From contig JAYKKM010000416.1 in the NCBI GenBank assembly GCA_035772405.1, forward strand, positions 939,001 through 1,003,000: a stretch of DNA of 64,000 nucleotides, written 5' to 3'. Numbering within the stretch: the first letter of the stretch is position 1; every line of letters starts with the position of its first letter. Of this stretch, positions 41,263 to 52,859 are shown piece after piece. This DNA comes from Chrysogorgia sp. JL179-B06. Lineage: Eukaryota; Cnidaria; Anthozoa; Scleralcyonacea; Chrysogorgiidae. A program made the position numbers and the translations under genes. Under the pieces are notes generated by a model. That model saw only the letters and a list, made by a program, of their open reading frames with translations, ran no database searches and was not told where the DNA came from.

Positions 41263-41799
41263 AAAAACTGATTTATCATTAATAACTTGGACAATAAAAC
41301 AAGAATCACAAACTCGCTAACAATATTTAAAAATGAACTGAAAATACACCAATTTAATTACATACAGTTTAAGCCATTGTGCAGTTTAAGCCATTGTGCA
41401 GTTTAAATATTAATAATGCTAAAAACTCTGTTATGTTGCTTAATGCAGCGCCACGAGTCGGTCAGCCGTCTAGTCACGTGATATTGATCTACGGCGTTAC
41501 ACTTGTGGAAGAGTAAATTGTTTTCCTTTAGACCGTCCTACCTTTGCCTTGTTTTTAGGCGACGGTTGACGGAGAAAGGAAAACGAGTTTGAGTTCTTCA
41601 AAAATGGGGAAGTCCATTCAGTTATTTCCCCTGGCGTATTCAAACTAACATGCATGTATACAAATATAATATTAAGGTGATGATGAGAATAATCTTTAAT
41701 GAGGATACCAACTTCACCCGATGGTGATTTACAGAAGGGTCCTACCATAAGACTAACATAGATAAATTCATTAACAGATAATAAACTAATAAAGAAACA

Positions 41800-42420
41800 A
41801 AATTAGATAATGTATACATAGATAGTAAGTAATGTACTTAAATAATAAAGAACAAAGTAGATATGCATAAATAAAATACATAGATAATAATGTAATAAAT
41901 GTCACTAAATATTATGCATAAATAAAATACATAGATACTAAGTTAAATTAAGCTTCGCAATTTGTTTTTTAAAACCTACTAATGTAGGTGCATCACGAAT
42001 GGTGATGCATATCTTATTCCAATGACCCCACCTAGTGTGAGCACTTGACTTACGAACATTATTCTTATGCCTAGTGTTATATTGATGAAAATCCTTATTT
42101 AAACTGTATTCAAAATTATGTTCTATGAAATTATTATGACACTTATATAAGAAAATAGCACGATGTTCCGCCCTTCTTTGGTCTAATTTTTTCCATGAGA
42201 GTTGTGTAAGAGCCTCAGTTGCAGAGGCAATATGGGGCAAATCCAGTATAATTCGAGCCGCGTTGTTATGTAATACCTGGAGATCTGCCATTAAAGTTAA
42301 AGTTAAAGTGTTGTGCTGCGTAGGCAGTGTAGAAATACAAATTGAAAACTCTAAAAGGTTGGTGTACTGACTATTTAACCCCTCGCCCGCCTGTCCTACC
42401 CCTCCGTCACACAAATTGCA
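41800..42420 (-). pseudogene. LINE C-terminal fragment, 5'-truncated
   Basis: The minus-strand frame 42414-41938 reads LQVLHNNAARIILDLP, TEALTQLSWKKLDQRR, YKCHNNFIEHNF and YNTRHKNNVR. This is the conserved tail of CR1/L2-type non-LTR elements, ending AKLNLT. Its 3' side (41800-41937) has repeated AAATAAAATACATAGATA units forming a tail. The frame is open for 158 codons but lacks the catalytic reverse transcriptase part. Confidence 0.75.
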
Positions 42421-43227
42421 AGGTGATTTAAAAATATATATTTAGGACGCCAGAAGGCTGAGTCCCCCAAAACGTCAGGATAAGCGTTCCTAAATTTGAT
42501 GCTTTTTCCCAATTGTATTAGTACGACTATATAGAGGCTAGGAGAGAAGCTACTTAATCTACCTGCGGGCTTCATCTACGCGATATTTTACAAACGGGTG
42601 TAGCCTGAATAGCCTGAAGTGTTAGCCAAACCCATGCCACGCGTTTGTTAGATTGGTCCCACACCCTTCTGTCAGTACTAGGCGCACAAAATGGCGCCAC
42701 CTGGTAAGAGGCAGCAGGCAAGCTTGGACTCATTTGCACTATGCTCGCTGTGGAATTATATAGATGAAAAATTTGCTCAAATTGCTGCAAATTGTCTTTC
42801 CGAGGTTCTAGATTTCAAAATTTTCCGGGGAGGGGTGACCGTAATTTGCGGTTTCTGATTACCTACTTGTCGACCCCCCCAAAAAAACAACTTTAAGTCC
42901 GTTCCTATGCATCTGTAGGACGATGCTGTATCCGATTTATAACGATTAATTATAGGTATCCATTTCTTTTCGGGTTTTTTTCTGAATGAATTATTATAGT
43001 GTAAATATGTATATATATTTGTAAAATTCATTAATAATTCATGAAGAAAATTCAAAAGAAATTAATATTTAATCAGCATCTTTTATAACCCAGGATAAAT
43101 CATTGATTAATAAAACATCAATGTTTTATCGAAGTTAAGTTGCTCAAATTGAGCTTTTTCGGAGTTAAAATAATTTGTTTGTACCGTTTCTACAACTTCC
43201 AAATAAAGTATGTATTATATATTCTAT
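42421..43227. other. No gene recognised
   Basis: Intronic AT-rich sequence. A 'caaaattttccggggagggg' stretch near 42814 resembles the subterminal part of hAT-type elements. Nothing else is recognisable. Confidence 0.3.
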
Positions 43228-43702
43228 TCATTTTACAAGTGCCTATGACACGAAAATTAAGTTTGCCTTATTTGAAAGAATACTTTAAATGACAGAGTAA
43301 CATCTTTTGAAGTTTTTCGTTTCCTTGCTTCGTTATTGAGATATTTCAGTTTGTATTATATGCAAATGACAATGGTGTGACGTACACATGCATAATAATG
43401 ACTTATCGGAGAAGGTTATATATCTTTGTTATTATCACACAAAATCACTTGAAATTCTGCAATTTCCATGTTTTTGGAAATACTCACGCACATGCTTCAT
43501 TCAAATTAAATTTGGTTATCAAAGATAAATAACCTTCTCCGATAAGTCATTATGCATGTGTACGTCACACCATTGTCATTTGCATATAATACAAACTGAA
43601 ATATCTCAAGAACGAAGCAAGGAAACGAAAAACTACAAAAGATGTTACTCTGTCATTTTAAGTGTTCTTTCAAATAAGGCAAACTCAATTTTCGTGTCAT
43701 GC
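43228..43702. mobile_element. Foldback MITE, copy 2
   Basis: Same arms as 35029-35538 (AGTGCCTATGACACGAAAATT, TGCAAATGACAATGGTGTGACG), with the centre in inverted orientation relative to copy 1. The TTAA ends are not preserved. Confidence 0.7.
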
Positions 43703-43839
43703 GAATTTTTGGAAGTAACACACATGATGCATTTCCACGAGTATTCTTGTTATGTTCGAGCCGCTGAAACAAGGTGTTATGTGACTCCGTTCCAATATGG
43801 CTAAGCGACTTAAAGACATCAATTGCTATACGACGTTTG

Positions 43840-44155
43840 TTACCAGTTTATTCCAATGTTACCAGGATCAGCGATGATGTTAACTGCTCTGTCTTGTATT
43901 GATTCCAATTTATTGTTTAAAGTTTTCGAAATTCCAGATAATACAAGGTGGCAATAGAGAATAATCGGATTTATCATAGTATCATAAATACGTTTCGCCA
44001 CAAATGGACCGATGTTTGGCGTGATACGTGACATCAGATCTCAGATCGCACATTTTCTGTATATATTACCGAACATGCTCCTGTAATGTTAAGTGATTAT
44101 CCAGATTTACACCAAGGTAACTGTAACTGGTAACTTCATTTATAACTTCATTTAT
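43840..44155 (-). pseudogene. LINE fragment (thumb region)
   Basis: Minus strand: SYSYLGVNLDNHLTLQEHV, a frameshift, then RITPNIGPFVAKRIYDTMI and KTLNNKLESIQDRAVNII. Typical of the region after the reverse transcriptase core. Truncated on both sides. Confidence 0.65.
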
Positions 44156-44254
44156 ATTAATTAGGACGATGCTGTATCCGATTTACAACTGCTAATTAGG
44201 TATCCATTTATTTTGTTTTTCCTAATCGCGAATGTTTTAAAGTGCCAGGGTGCT

Positions 44255-44530
44255 ATGATATACAATCAATTAGACAAATCTTTAAGGGATGAAATTTCTC
44301 TTGTAAGATTTAAGAACAAAATAAGTCAATTTGTTTTTAAGGTTCTTTAGAACTAACTTTAAGTTTGATAACATTTTATTCATTGACATTTTTCTATTTC
44401 ATAGTTTCTTATTTCACCACATTTTATTGTATTTTACTTAAACACAGGTCCTTCATTGATACCATAATCTTAGTTTTCTGAAGAAGTTAACCTGTATAAT
44501 TATAAAGAATTATTATTATTATAAACTTTG
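44255..44530 (+). pseudogene. LINE 3' end in opposite orientation
   Basis: Plus-strand GAMIYNQLDKSLRDEISLVR and FKNKISQFVF then stop, a LINE C-terminus, followed by a 3' UTR ending ATTATTATTATTA near 44510-44522. It lies tail-out next to the minus-strand fragment at 43840-44155. Confidence 0.65.
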
Positions 44531-44548
44531 CTTTCCATTTATAATCAT

Positions 44549-44722
44549 GAAAAGGAGAAATTAGAGAACTTCAATGTGTCGAAAAATACTGAAGTAAGAG
44601 TACTTACGTATATTAATGGTGACGTTTCGGATATGATAGATCGTCCGAAACATCGTGGAATATACGTAAGTACTCTTAAGTATTTTTCGACACATTGAAG
44701 TTCTCTTATTTCTCCTTTTCAT
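44549..44722. repeat. Near-perfect hairpin
   Basis: Arms of about 75 bases (ATGAAAAGGAGAAATTAGAG, AACTTCAATGTGTCGAAAAA and complements) flank a loop near 44630-44640 with GACGTTTCGGA/TCCGAAAC. Confidence 0.7.
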
Positions 44723-45623
44723 ATTATATCCAGTTCTTTTGAGAACTTGCCAGCTTTAATAGTTATTCTTATTTGCTTTCCATTCACTCAGCTAAGGTCT
44801 GTTTCAAACGTTTTCAATATTATCTTAAGTACTATTTATAATAATAATAAAGAAGTTTTGGGAGCGTTATACAATAGTCTCAATGCTCCTACAACAATAA
44901 ATTCTTAAAGTTACTTAAGTTACTTATAAAACTAACTACATTATAAATCAAAACTACTAAATATATACAACTAATAGAGCTATGATAACTATAGTACAAA
45001 TTTGCTCTGAACTCCAGAGTTTTGCATCGCCAACGGTCTACGCGTGTCCGTGTTGTAATGTTACAACATTAATTACTTGTTACAACAGTAATTTACAAAT
45101 TACTTGAAAAGAGAAGCAATTGAAAAAGTAAAAATAAGTCGTTTTAATTCAGTAAAAGCTCAAATTGAGTGTTTCAGAGTTGAGACGGAACTGATATGTG
45201 CATTTACTAGTGGATCACAACCTCCAGTGTGGCTCTATCACATTTACATCCACTAGTTACACATTGATTTCTTTTAATTCTCCTCATGAGCTCAGTATTA
45301 ATGAGCTTACAAATATATATATATATATAAGTAAGTTTTATGTAATGTTTAATAAGCGAGCAGCTGTATATATTATCGTGTTTATAACGTTCATTGGCGT
45401 ATTAATTTTGAAAATCAACGCTATCTAAGCCGTAAAAACCAGCGAGACATTTCTCCAGAACAGCAAGCGTATCTTTATTACATACTGCAGAGCCACTCAT
45501 TGAACATGTCTTTCTTTTGATTTTTCTTTATGAATTGTTTTTTGAAGTCTATTACAAAGTACTTTAAACATTCCGATTTATGCTTTATTTATAACTGCTT
45601 GGTATGTACCTTTTTGTTTTAAG

Positions 45624-45676
45624 GTACTCGCTCAAATCTCTATAATCACCCAACGTTAATAAAAGAATCTCGCAAG
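45624..45676 (+). CDS. LTV1: LTV1 coding exon (53 nt)
   Basis: Acceptor TTTTGTTTTAAG, donor GTAAAT. Phase 1 in (serine) and phase 0 out; encodes TRSNLYNHPTLIKESRK, matching STYSNLYNHPxLI of LTV1. Confidence 0.95.
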
Positions 45677-46032
45677 GTAAATGAACCTTAACACTTGTCA
45701 AGGAAAATATAAAAATGGAAAGGTTAAACTTACAAATCACTTCTCTGATGTTTGTATATATAGTGTGGTATGGTATGGTAAGGTATTGTAATGTAATGTA
45801 TTGAATTGTTTCGCTTTCGTGTTGAATCGTATCGTATTGTATTATATCATATTATATTGAATCGTACTATAGTGTACCAAGTAATACGAAGCCTAACTAT
45901 CCTATAGATAACTTGTATTCTCCCCGTAGTTTTGATGGCGGATATCCGTTGAGTATATGACTTGTTCACCGGATACACCGAATTCATAAAGTAGCGCCAA
46001 ATAATATTCTTCAGGTTCCGAGGGCCTACTGT

Positions 46033-46487
46033 TTAACTCTTTCCTCTCCGGCCCAGTCAAAAGGGGTCATAGAAGACCCCCGAAGTCATCAATCGAAAAA
46101 CACGGCACACGGTAACGCAAGATTACAAATTGAAATTCGACAAGCGCCGGGGACATGAGATCCACTCACACGCCAAATTTGATATGATTTCATAAACAAC
46201 TCTGCGATTGCTGGCATTTTGAATTTTCATGATGCTACGCGGGCGTGCAAGATGGTCTTTTCTAGAAAAATGGAAGTTTTTCAACCTGATTTATGATAAT
46301 TAATGCTAATTTATATTAACATAATGTGTCTTGTTCGGAAAATTCAAAAGCATTGGTAACGGCCGGTTTATTGGGCTTTCAGAAAAGGTATAGGTTTCGC
46401 AACAGTTATGGATATTTCCCGAGATATCAATAGAACAAAGAGGTAGTTCAATTTTAGATGTTTTTCAGCCGGACAGGAAAGAGTTAA
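46033..46487. mobile_element. TTAA-type MITE, intact copy
   Basis: TTAA at both ends (46033-46036, 46484-46487); termini CTCTTTCC(T)(C/G)TCCGGC inverted over about 20 bases. 455 bases, no coding. Related copies at 638-1699 and 59213-59466. TTAA plus short terminal repeats fit piggyBac-type mobilisation. Confidence 0.75.
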
Positions 46488-46992
46488 GGTCGTTATCCGA
46501 GAAGACCCGAAAGTCTTACCATTTGCTGATATTATTGCAAAGGCAGCACTTTCTACTTCCCTGAGTTTCTGAATTTCACACAAGGTCGAGGCTCGAAAGG
46601 CTAATTTATATTCACATAAAAGAGTATTAATTACCATCTTTATGAATTAGGTGTATAAGTTATCCGATCTTTGCTGCAATGTTGGATTATGTGCTCTTTC
46701 CATCCACAAAATAAAATAATTTTACTATAAAGAGACCAGAAGACATTTTTCAAATTGCTGGGCAAAACGTTTCGTGATCTGCCTACAGATTTACTGCGAC
46801 TTTGGTCCCTTAGTAATAGCCTGTGTACAGCCTGAATATACACCTGTAATTCAGTCTGTGAAAACTTGGTCACATAATGACTAATGTGATGTGTGTTATG
46901 ACCGATGTGATGTAATGACTTATGTAATGACTGATGTGATATATAGTGACGGATGTTATGTAATCGATGTAATGTGATGTTCTTTTACTCAG

Positions 46993-47190
46993 AAATCTGC
47001 CAACGAAGGGATCACACTTTCGAAAAGACAAGGTATTCCACTCGGGATCCTTTCTGACGGAAAGAAAGCGAACGTTGGTGAACCTCGTTCTGAAGAAATT
47101 TTGCGGCCACGCGTCCATCACGTGAGGTGTCGTGGAGAAACGAAAGATGAAAAGAAGTCACGAAAACAGACGGTAAAACAGGAACGACAG
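46993..47190 (+). CDS. LTV1: LTV1 coding exon
   Basis: Acceptor TTTTACTCAG, donor GTAGGA; 198 nt, phase 0 both sides. It encodes TLSKRQGIPLGILSDGKK and a basic KDEKKSRKQTVKQERQ end, matching SSKTGIPLNVLP and KEDKRARKQAIKEER of human LTV1. Confidence 0.95.
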
Positions 47191-47227
47191 GTAGGAAAAT
47201 TAAAAATTAAAATGGTTATATACCGTA

Positions 47228-49300
47228 TGACGCCTTCCCGAAAGTAACCGCCCCCCGAAAGTAGCCGCCCCTCTTAAAGTAACCGCCCCCGAAAGTAGCC
47301 CCTTCCGGTACGTACATACATACATATTTAATTACCACTTCCCATTAGGGTTTTCCAAGAGCAATTTACATAGTAAAAAGCAATTATACTATCTACAAAT
47401 AAGCTAAAAATGTTTAAATATGTTAAATTAATCTTCTGCCAAAAATTTAGATAATAAAAAATGTCGTAATTTACGTTTAAAAGAATTCAAATTGTTTATG
47501 GACTTTAAACTGTCATAACTGTAGCGGAATGTTCTTTGACCAGTAACAGTGTGATACTTTGGTATATCCAAATCGTTTGATCCTCTGGTGTTCCTTTTAT
47601 GAATATCCGAACGTTTATTAAATTTAGTGGAAATATATTATTCATGCATTTATATGCCATGATAATAACCATTTTAGGTTTTTTAGTGCAGGTGTAATGT
47701 GATCGTATTTACGGATGTTCATAATTATACGTGCCGCAAAGTTTTGTACTAGCTGAATTTTCTTAATATTTCTAGCAGACGTACTTGACCATACTGACGA
47801 GCAATAAAACATTTTACTCATCACTAAAGCATTAATGATAAGTGATAGGGTATTCTTGTCAAAAAAATGTTTAACTCGGTTAATTTGGACGAGTTTTGCT
47901 ATTCCCGTTGAAGATAAGTATGCAATATGCTCATTAAAGTTCATGAAAGGATCTAATGTCAATCCAAGATCTTTGGCCACTTGGACTGGAGTTAAAGGTT
48001 CACCAAGAAAGTTAACAACAGTATGTTCTGGTAGCTGTTTCAATAATTGACGAGTGCCAAATATTAATAATTTGGTTTTACCAGGGTTCACTAAAAGGCT
48101 GTGTTCACAACACCACTTTGTTATATCAAGTAAATCATTTTCGATTGAAGACAGTGTGGATTCCAAATCTCGGGGATGAAAAGACACATACAACGTACGA
48201 ATCTAGTGAGCTTGTTTTCGAAATAGAAGGTAATTCATCGATATAAATACTAAAGAGAAGTGGAGAGAGTATTACTCCTTGTGGTACACCATAGTTAATC
48301 GGAAGAATATGTAGACGAAGAGGAACCAATTCGAACGTATTGTGATCTTTCTGAGAGGTAACTTTAGAACCATTGACATACTGTAGTGGAAGCAGCTTTG
48401 TCAGCCAATTTACGAAGAAGAATATCATGTCTTAAACTGTCAAACGCTTCCGACAGATCCAATAAAATCAATACCGTTAAAGATTTTTTGTCCATAACCT
48501 CCAGTATGGTGTCAGATACCAAAATGTTTAATGTTTCCGTGGAATGAGCCTTCTTGTTACCGCTTTGATGAATAGTTAATCTTTTGTGTTCAGTTAAGTA
48601 TGATTGAAATTGATTCAAAGCAGCTTTTTCACAGATTTTTGAAAGGACCGGTAGTAAGGACAAAGGTCTATTGTTAGATGCGATTTCATGATCTCCTTCT
48701 TTGAGTAATGGCAAAACTTCGGCCAACTTCCAGATGGTAGGATATTTTGCTGTTATTAAGGATGTATTTATGATGTCTGTAATTATATGGATAATATGAG
48801 GAAGTGCATCTTTAATAACCTGTATGGATATTTTATTAAAACCGAGCGCTTTATTAGAAGGCATGTTCTTTATTATTAAGCTAATTTCATCAGGTGTGAC
48901 AGGCTCAAAGTTAAATGTGTTCATTTGTGTATAAGGAATATTGACAGGAACTTCAACTGGTGTCTATAACTATTGTATATCTGTTTAACAATTTATTTTG
49001 AATGATGTATAAAACAGTAATATCAAAGATTCAGCAATTTCAGACAGTAGTTATAAGTTTGTCTTTGTCGTCGTTCAGACGTCCTCTTCCATTTCGGTAT
49101 CTGAATATTTGGTATCGAGTACGGTAAATTATTAGCATTAGATAATAAGTAACAACTCTTATTTAATTTAATCAAAATAAAACAAAACTTTGAAACGTTG
49201 TGCAAAATGTACAGTAGTGGTTAAAACTTGGCCGATGCTAAAATAACAATCCTGAAAGTAGCCGCCCTTAGAGGTCAGTGATTTCGAAAGTAGCCGCCCC
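47228..49300. repeat. GAAAGTAGCCGCCC repeat split by a LINE
   Basis: Blocks of (G/A)AAAGTA(G/A)CCGCCCC lie at 47237-47304 and, in the same orientation, at 49250-49300. The LINE at 47310-48985 lies between, so it probably inserted into this repeat. Confidence 0.5.
47310..48985 (-). pseudogene. LINE with reverse transcriptase, decayed
   Basis: Minus strand: MPSNKALGFNKISIQVIKD, IASNNRPLSLLPVLSKICEK, LTVLILLDLSEAFDS, then YGVPQGVILSPLLFSIYIDE, HSLLVNPGKTKLLIFGT, VAKDLGLTLD and the thumb region; then TVTGQRTFRYS near the end. The catalytic (F/Y)-x-D-D segment falls at a frameshift near 48190. CATACATACATA at 47316-47327 is the TATG-type tail shared with 8511-8890. Endonuclease part missing. Confidence 0.8.
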
Positions 49301-49567
49301 GGTTACACCCAAAACAAATGCCCAAGGCTAAAGGGATGACTCAAAAGGACGAAGCCATTTTCGTAGTTAAAAAGTAATATAATTTTAGCATTTAAAAGAT
49401 GCTTGCGCGGTTAGTTGACTACGGTACTTGAAGCTGGTTTTATGATTTCCAAAAAAAGGTCTTAACCCTATACTCCCCACTATCAAAATACAAATGCTCC
49501 ATATTGGTCCCAAGTATTTCTTACAGTACTAATCATCTGTGGTGATCGTTTCCTTTATTCAAAAAGA

Positions 49568-50268
49568 TTAAAGTGCCACTAACCCCAAAAATGACAATGC
49601 TTGTTTGAAAGGACACCGCTTAAGATGATGAAGAATGGCGTTGACAGTTCTTCGATATCTATTTTCGTTCTCGAGGTATTCAGTTATATGTGATATGTTA
49701 ATGAGGCATGAAGTCAAAGTAGGCAAACAACATTGTGGCAAATCTAAAAGTTGTGTATATCAAAGTTATCCAATTGAAACTTTGCAGGTGGATGCATACC
49801 ACCAAACTAAAGAACACGCTTCAAGTTATGTTATCACCATCCTCCTAGTTTCTAAAACAAAATAATTTGTTTTCTCATTAGCAGAACATTTTGAGATTGG
49901 CATTTGGCAGTTCTTAATAACTTTTTCAATAACTTTTCCAATGCAATACCAAAGTTTGAAATCGAAAACGTTGTTTGAGATGGCAGAAAAAGAAGACTTC
50001 TGTATGGGAAGAGAGGTTTGGAAGCTAATTTGTTACTATGGTGACAACATAACTTGAACTATGTTCTTTAGTTTGGCCGTATGCACGTGCAAAGTTTCAA
50101 GTAATTTCATTGGATAACTTTGAAGATATACACGAATTTTAGAATTGCTACAATACAACTCCTCAAGAACGAAAATAGATATCGAAGAACTATAAGCGCC
50201 ATTCTTCATCATTTTAAATGCATGGTATATATGCCCAATGTATTGAAAATGTATTGTCATGATTTTTC
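49568..50268. mobile_element. Long foldback abutting the last LTV1 exon
   Basis: Arms of about 200 bases carry ATGATGAAGAATGGCG, TTCTTCGATATCTATTTTCG, 'ttgaaactttgcaggtggat' and complements. The left end is TTAAAGTGCC. The right arm weakens after 50217 but partial pairing (ATTGTCAT) continues to about 50265, ten bases before the exon 50275-50385. Confidence 0.65.
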
Positions 50269-50274
50269 ATTAAG

Positions 50275-50385
50275 ACGAGACGTGCTGAGAAGAAGACGAA
50301 CAAGTTGTTATTTAAAGAGGAACGAAAGCGACAAGAGAAATCCGATTCCAGCTCCGCTCTGCATGTTGGTCAGAAGATTGAGTAA
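50275..50385 (+). CDS. LTV1: LTV1 last coding exon
   Basis: Acceptor TGATTTTTCATTAAG; 111 nt, phase 0 in. It encodes TRRAEKKTNKLLFKEERKRQ and ends HVGQKIE-stop (TAA at 50383-50385). It matches the basic C-terminal KERRVEKKANKLAFK block of LTV1. Confidence 0.93.
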   Translation, partial: TRRAEKKTNKLLFKEERKRQEKSDSSSALHVGQKIE

Positions 50386-50528
50386 ATGTAGCACAGCCAT
50401 GTTAGTGTTCCACAAGCGATGTTATGACAGCCACAGAAAAGCCAACCGCGAAGAGATCTTTCGACCAATGTTTTTAACAAGCACATTGCTAGCTGCCCAC
50501 GAGTATTATTACATCATGTAATATTTGA

Positions 50529-50667
50529 ACAACGACAGCGAGTGTTTCACCGGGATATCCAAACACGAGAAAACAATGTATGAAAACACGAGCGCGTAGC
50601 GCGAGTGTTTTTGTTAATTGTTTTCGAGTGTTTGGATATCCCGGTGGGACACGAGCTGGAGTTGTTT
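50529..50667. repeat. Hairpin downstream of the LTV1 stop
   Basis: CCGGGATATCCAAACAC and GTGTTTGGATATCCCGG with extended arms (GAGTGTTTCA / TGGGACAC). It lies 144 bases after the LTV1 stop and may be within its 3' UTR. Confidence 0.65.
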
Positions 50668-50939
50668 AAATAGCTTCTCAAATGAACACAAGTATAGGTT
50701 ATATTTGATTGAATGATATTCTATCATGGGAGGGTTATGTTAATAGTTGAATACTACAATACATATGATTATATTATTAAGATGGCTTAATCGACACGGT
50801 CTACATCGCCAACTGCAAAATTATACATAATAACCATTCAGATATTCTTTGAAAAAACGTCCTTGCATGATATACACTCTTGTGCTCATTTGAGCGTATA
50901 GACACCTCAGATGCCGATAGTTTGTATAACAAAGACTTA

Positions 50940-51786
50940 TATACAGGGTGTCCCAAAAAAAAGGCTACCTTTTCAAATTCAAATTAGCATGTTAATTCAA
51001 GCAACCTATTGTAGTTCTTTGAAATTCATTATCGCTTTTGAACTACGAATGCGTAAAAATACCATATGGACTTATAGTACGTATTCCATATAAGGTCATA
51101 ACGGACGGGACTGGGAAGAGCAAATACGTTGCCCTAACGAGCATATACGTACCAGCCCACTGGATGCGGATAATTAACACGTTACGATATGTTCGATAAT
51201 CCGCTCTTTTTAAGAAAACTACGTTCGCTAGCCGGATAAGCTGTACGCATATTGTAAACAGATAATTTACCTTTGTTTTAATATATATTGTCGCTTTGGG
51301 AGTTGATTATTTCTCAAGAAAACGTTCGTTGAAGACAGCTGAATGTTCGTTTACGAGATGGTATCCGTAATACGAAAATTATATATTTGTGCATGTTCGA
51401 TTATCCGCTTTCAAAGAGAACTAAGTTAGCTACCAGGATAAGCTGTATGTATGTTGTAAATAGATAATTTAACTTTAAAAGAATATATTCTATAGCTTTG
51501 TGGGAGGGTTAGGACCTTTGTTGTTTTGGGGTCGGTTACAATCCAATTAACTTGGAGGCTGGTACGAGGGCAATGTATTTGCTCGTCAGGGCAACGTATA
51601 TGCTCGTTAGGGCAATGTATTTGCTCTTCCCAGTCCCGTCCGATATGACCTTATATGGAATACGTACTATAAGTACCTATAAAAAATACACAGTTTTATA
51701 CACATGGGATATTGAACACAATAGGTTGTTTGAAAAAAATTCAAATGATGAATTTGAAAAGTAGCCTTTTTTTGGGACACTCTGTA
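50940..51786. mobile_element. Foldback element with CAGGGTGTCCCAAAA ends
   Basis: Termini ACAGGGTGTCCCAAAAAAA (50944) and TTTTTTTGGGACACTCTGT (to 51786). The arms continue with CCATATAAGGTCATAACGGA / TCCGATATGACCTTATATGG and GGGCAA(C/T)GTAT minisatellite units. The interior has no transposase. The termini resemble mariner-type MITEs. Confidence 0.7.
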
Positions 51787-52011
51787 TATTATATACTTTA
51801 TAAAATAACCGGAAGTAAATGCGTGACTACACGCGCTCTGATTGGCTACTGAGCCTGCTTTATAATTCAGTAAAGCATAAGCTGTCGCCATCTTCCGACT
51901 TGATTTTGTCGTTTTTGACAAATTTCACGTCGTTTTAATTACAAAAAGACGTCAGGAAATACCTGTATACAAGTTAAACCAACGTTTCAACATAAGGAAA
52001 TGTTTTACTTG

Positions 52012-52530
52012 CAGTTTAAAGTGCTTATAAACCCAAAATGGGTTTTTGGTGATTCGGATAGAGCATAAAAAGTTAGTTAATAAGTTCTAGATTAGTTTTT
52101 GCGTTAAACTTTTAGTTTCGGAGATATAAGGGCTCAAAGTCACAATTTGTGAAAAAAAGTAGCGCAGGCCGGGAGACTGGATCCGAGGAACGTGTTATGT
52201 TTCAATACTTATAAAAATATATTACAATTCGAGTAGACAAGGTAACATCGTAAAGACACATCGTTTGGGCATTTTTCAATAAAAACTCTTAAGATAGCTG
52301 TCTTCTCCTATACAAAAGCCTAGTTGTTGTTGAAGATGGGTTCCTCGGATCCAGGTCCCTGTGTTATTTTGGTAGCGCTACTTTTTTCCAAAAAATGGCA
52401 CAATTTGCATGTTTGAGCCGTTATATCTCCGAAACTAAAAGTTTAACGCAAAAACTAATCCAGAACTTATTAACTAACTTTTTATGCTCTATCCGAATCA
52501 CCAAAAACCCATTTTGGGTGCATTTTCATA
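52012..52530. mobile_element. Foldback element with GGATCC(G/A)AGGAAC core
   Basis: Arms include AACCCAAAATGGGTTTTTGG, TGATTCGGATAGAGCATAAA and 'aacttttagtttcggagata' with complements from 52390 on; inner arms pair GATCCGAGGAAC. The left end TTTAAAGTGC resembles the TTAAAGTGCC ends at 35029 and 49568. Confidence 0.7.
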
Positions 52531-52859
52531 GTCGAAATCGCCAAGAGAAAATGTACTTAGCAATAGCAACACCATATAGCAACGTCTTTTTAACTGGTAA
52601 ATCTTCATTTTTCTTTACTTTGCTGATGATATAATGATGTTATTTTATAAAAGAAATAAAAAACTTTGTCGCTGTGATATTATGTCGTTATATACGCTAT
52701 ATACGCTTCTCTCGTGCCATTATGACGACACCTGGGTCCCTGCCATTACTATACTGTATAATGTAATCTATGTTAGGTTGTTTTTTTGGTGGTTTTTTTT
52801 GCACAATGGTGAAGCTAATAAAAATTAAAAATAAAAAAAATAAAAAATAATATCACGCC

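Larger units (their letters stand above)
37978..41430 (+). pseudogene. Decayed non-LTR retrotransposon with 2A-like motif, nested insertions
   Basis: In order: a hydrophobic leader then GDVESNPGP (38062-38088), a 2A-like ribosome-skipping motif; endonuclease pieces LNIRSLLPKIDSLRLFI, AHSETRL, FICSVYKPPSSRVDNFIDEL and LSDHSLIFCV (38106-39490); reverse transcriptase pieces VFIDLRKVFDTVDH, VGVPQGSILSPLLF (40200-40435); then a C-terminal piece near 41290-41370. Frameshifts, a low-complexity insert (about 38400-38885), a MITE (39495-39968) and a foldback (41108-41262) break it. 2A-like motifs at the head of CR1-type elements are known in several marine invertebrates. Confidence 0.75.
7581..50385 (+). 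other. LTV1: LTV1 gene: pre-40S ribosome assembly factor, 12 mapped coding exons
   Basis: Twelve segments in order on the plus strand, each bounded by AG/GT, join in consistent phase to give 1377 nt (458 residues plus stop). Human LTV1 is known to be about 475 residues. Conserved blocks appear in the family order: KKKPFIDKKKAVSF..VHRSQRDPL, GVFYEDGYNYLQHLK, YEENEGLLN, DWDPDIVAALDD, ETKSRFSNYSMTSS, DDRFDK, GDDEIGALD, EQWDCESIL, SNLYNHPTLI, QGIPLGIL and RRAEKKTNKLLFKEE. Known role: LTV1 accompanies 40S precursors with ENP1 and RPS3 and is needed for late small-subunit maturation and export. The largest introns are 16449-32534 (carrying the palindromic polymerase element), 35929-45623 and 7749-13542. 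A short first exon carrying the ATG may be missing. Confidence 0.95.

Noticed and set aside
46870..47121. 83-codon minus-strand frame
   Set aside because: Antisense to an LTV1 exon and a GATG-type tandem stretch.
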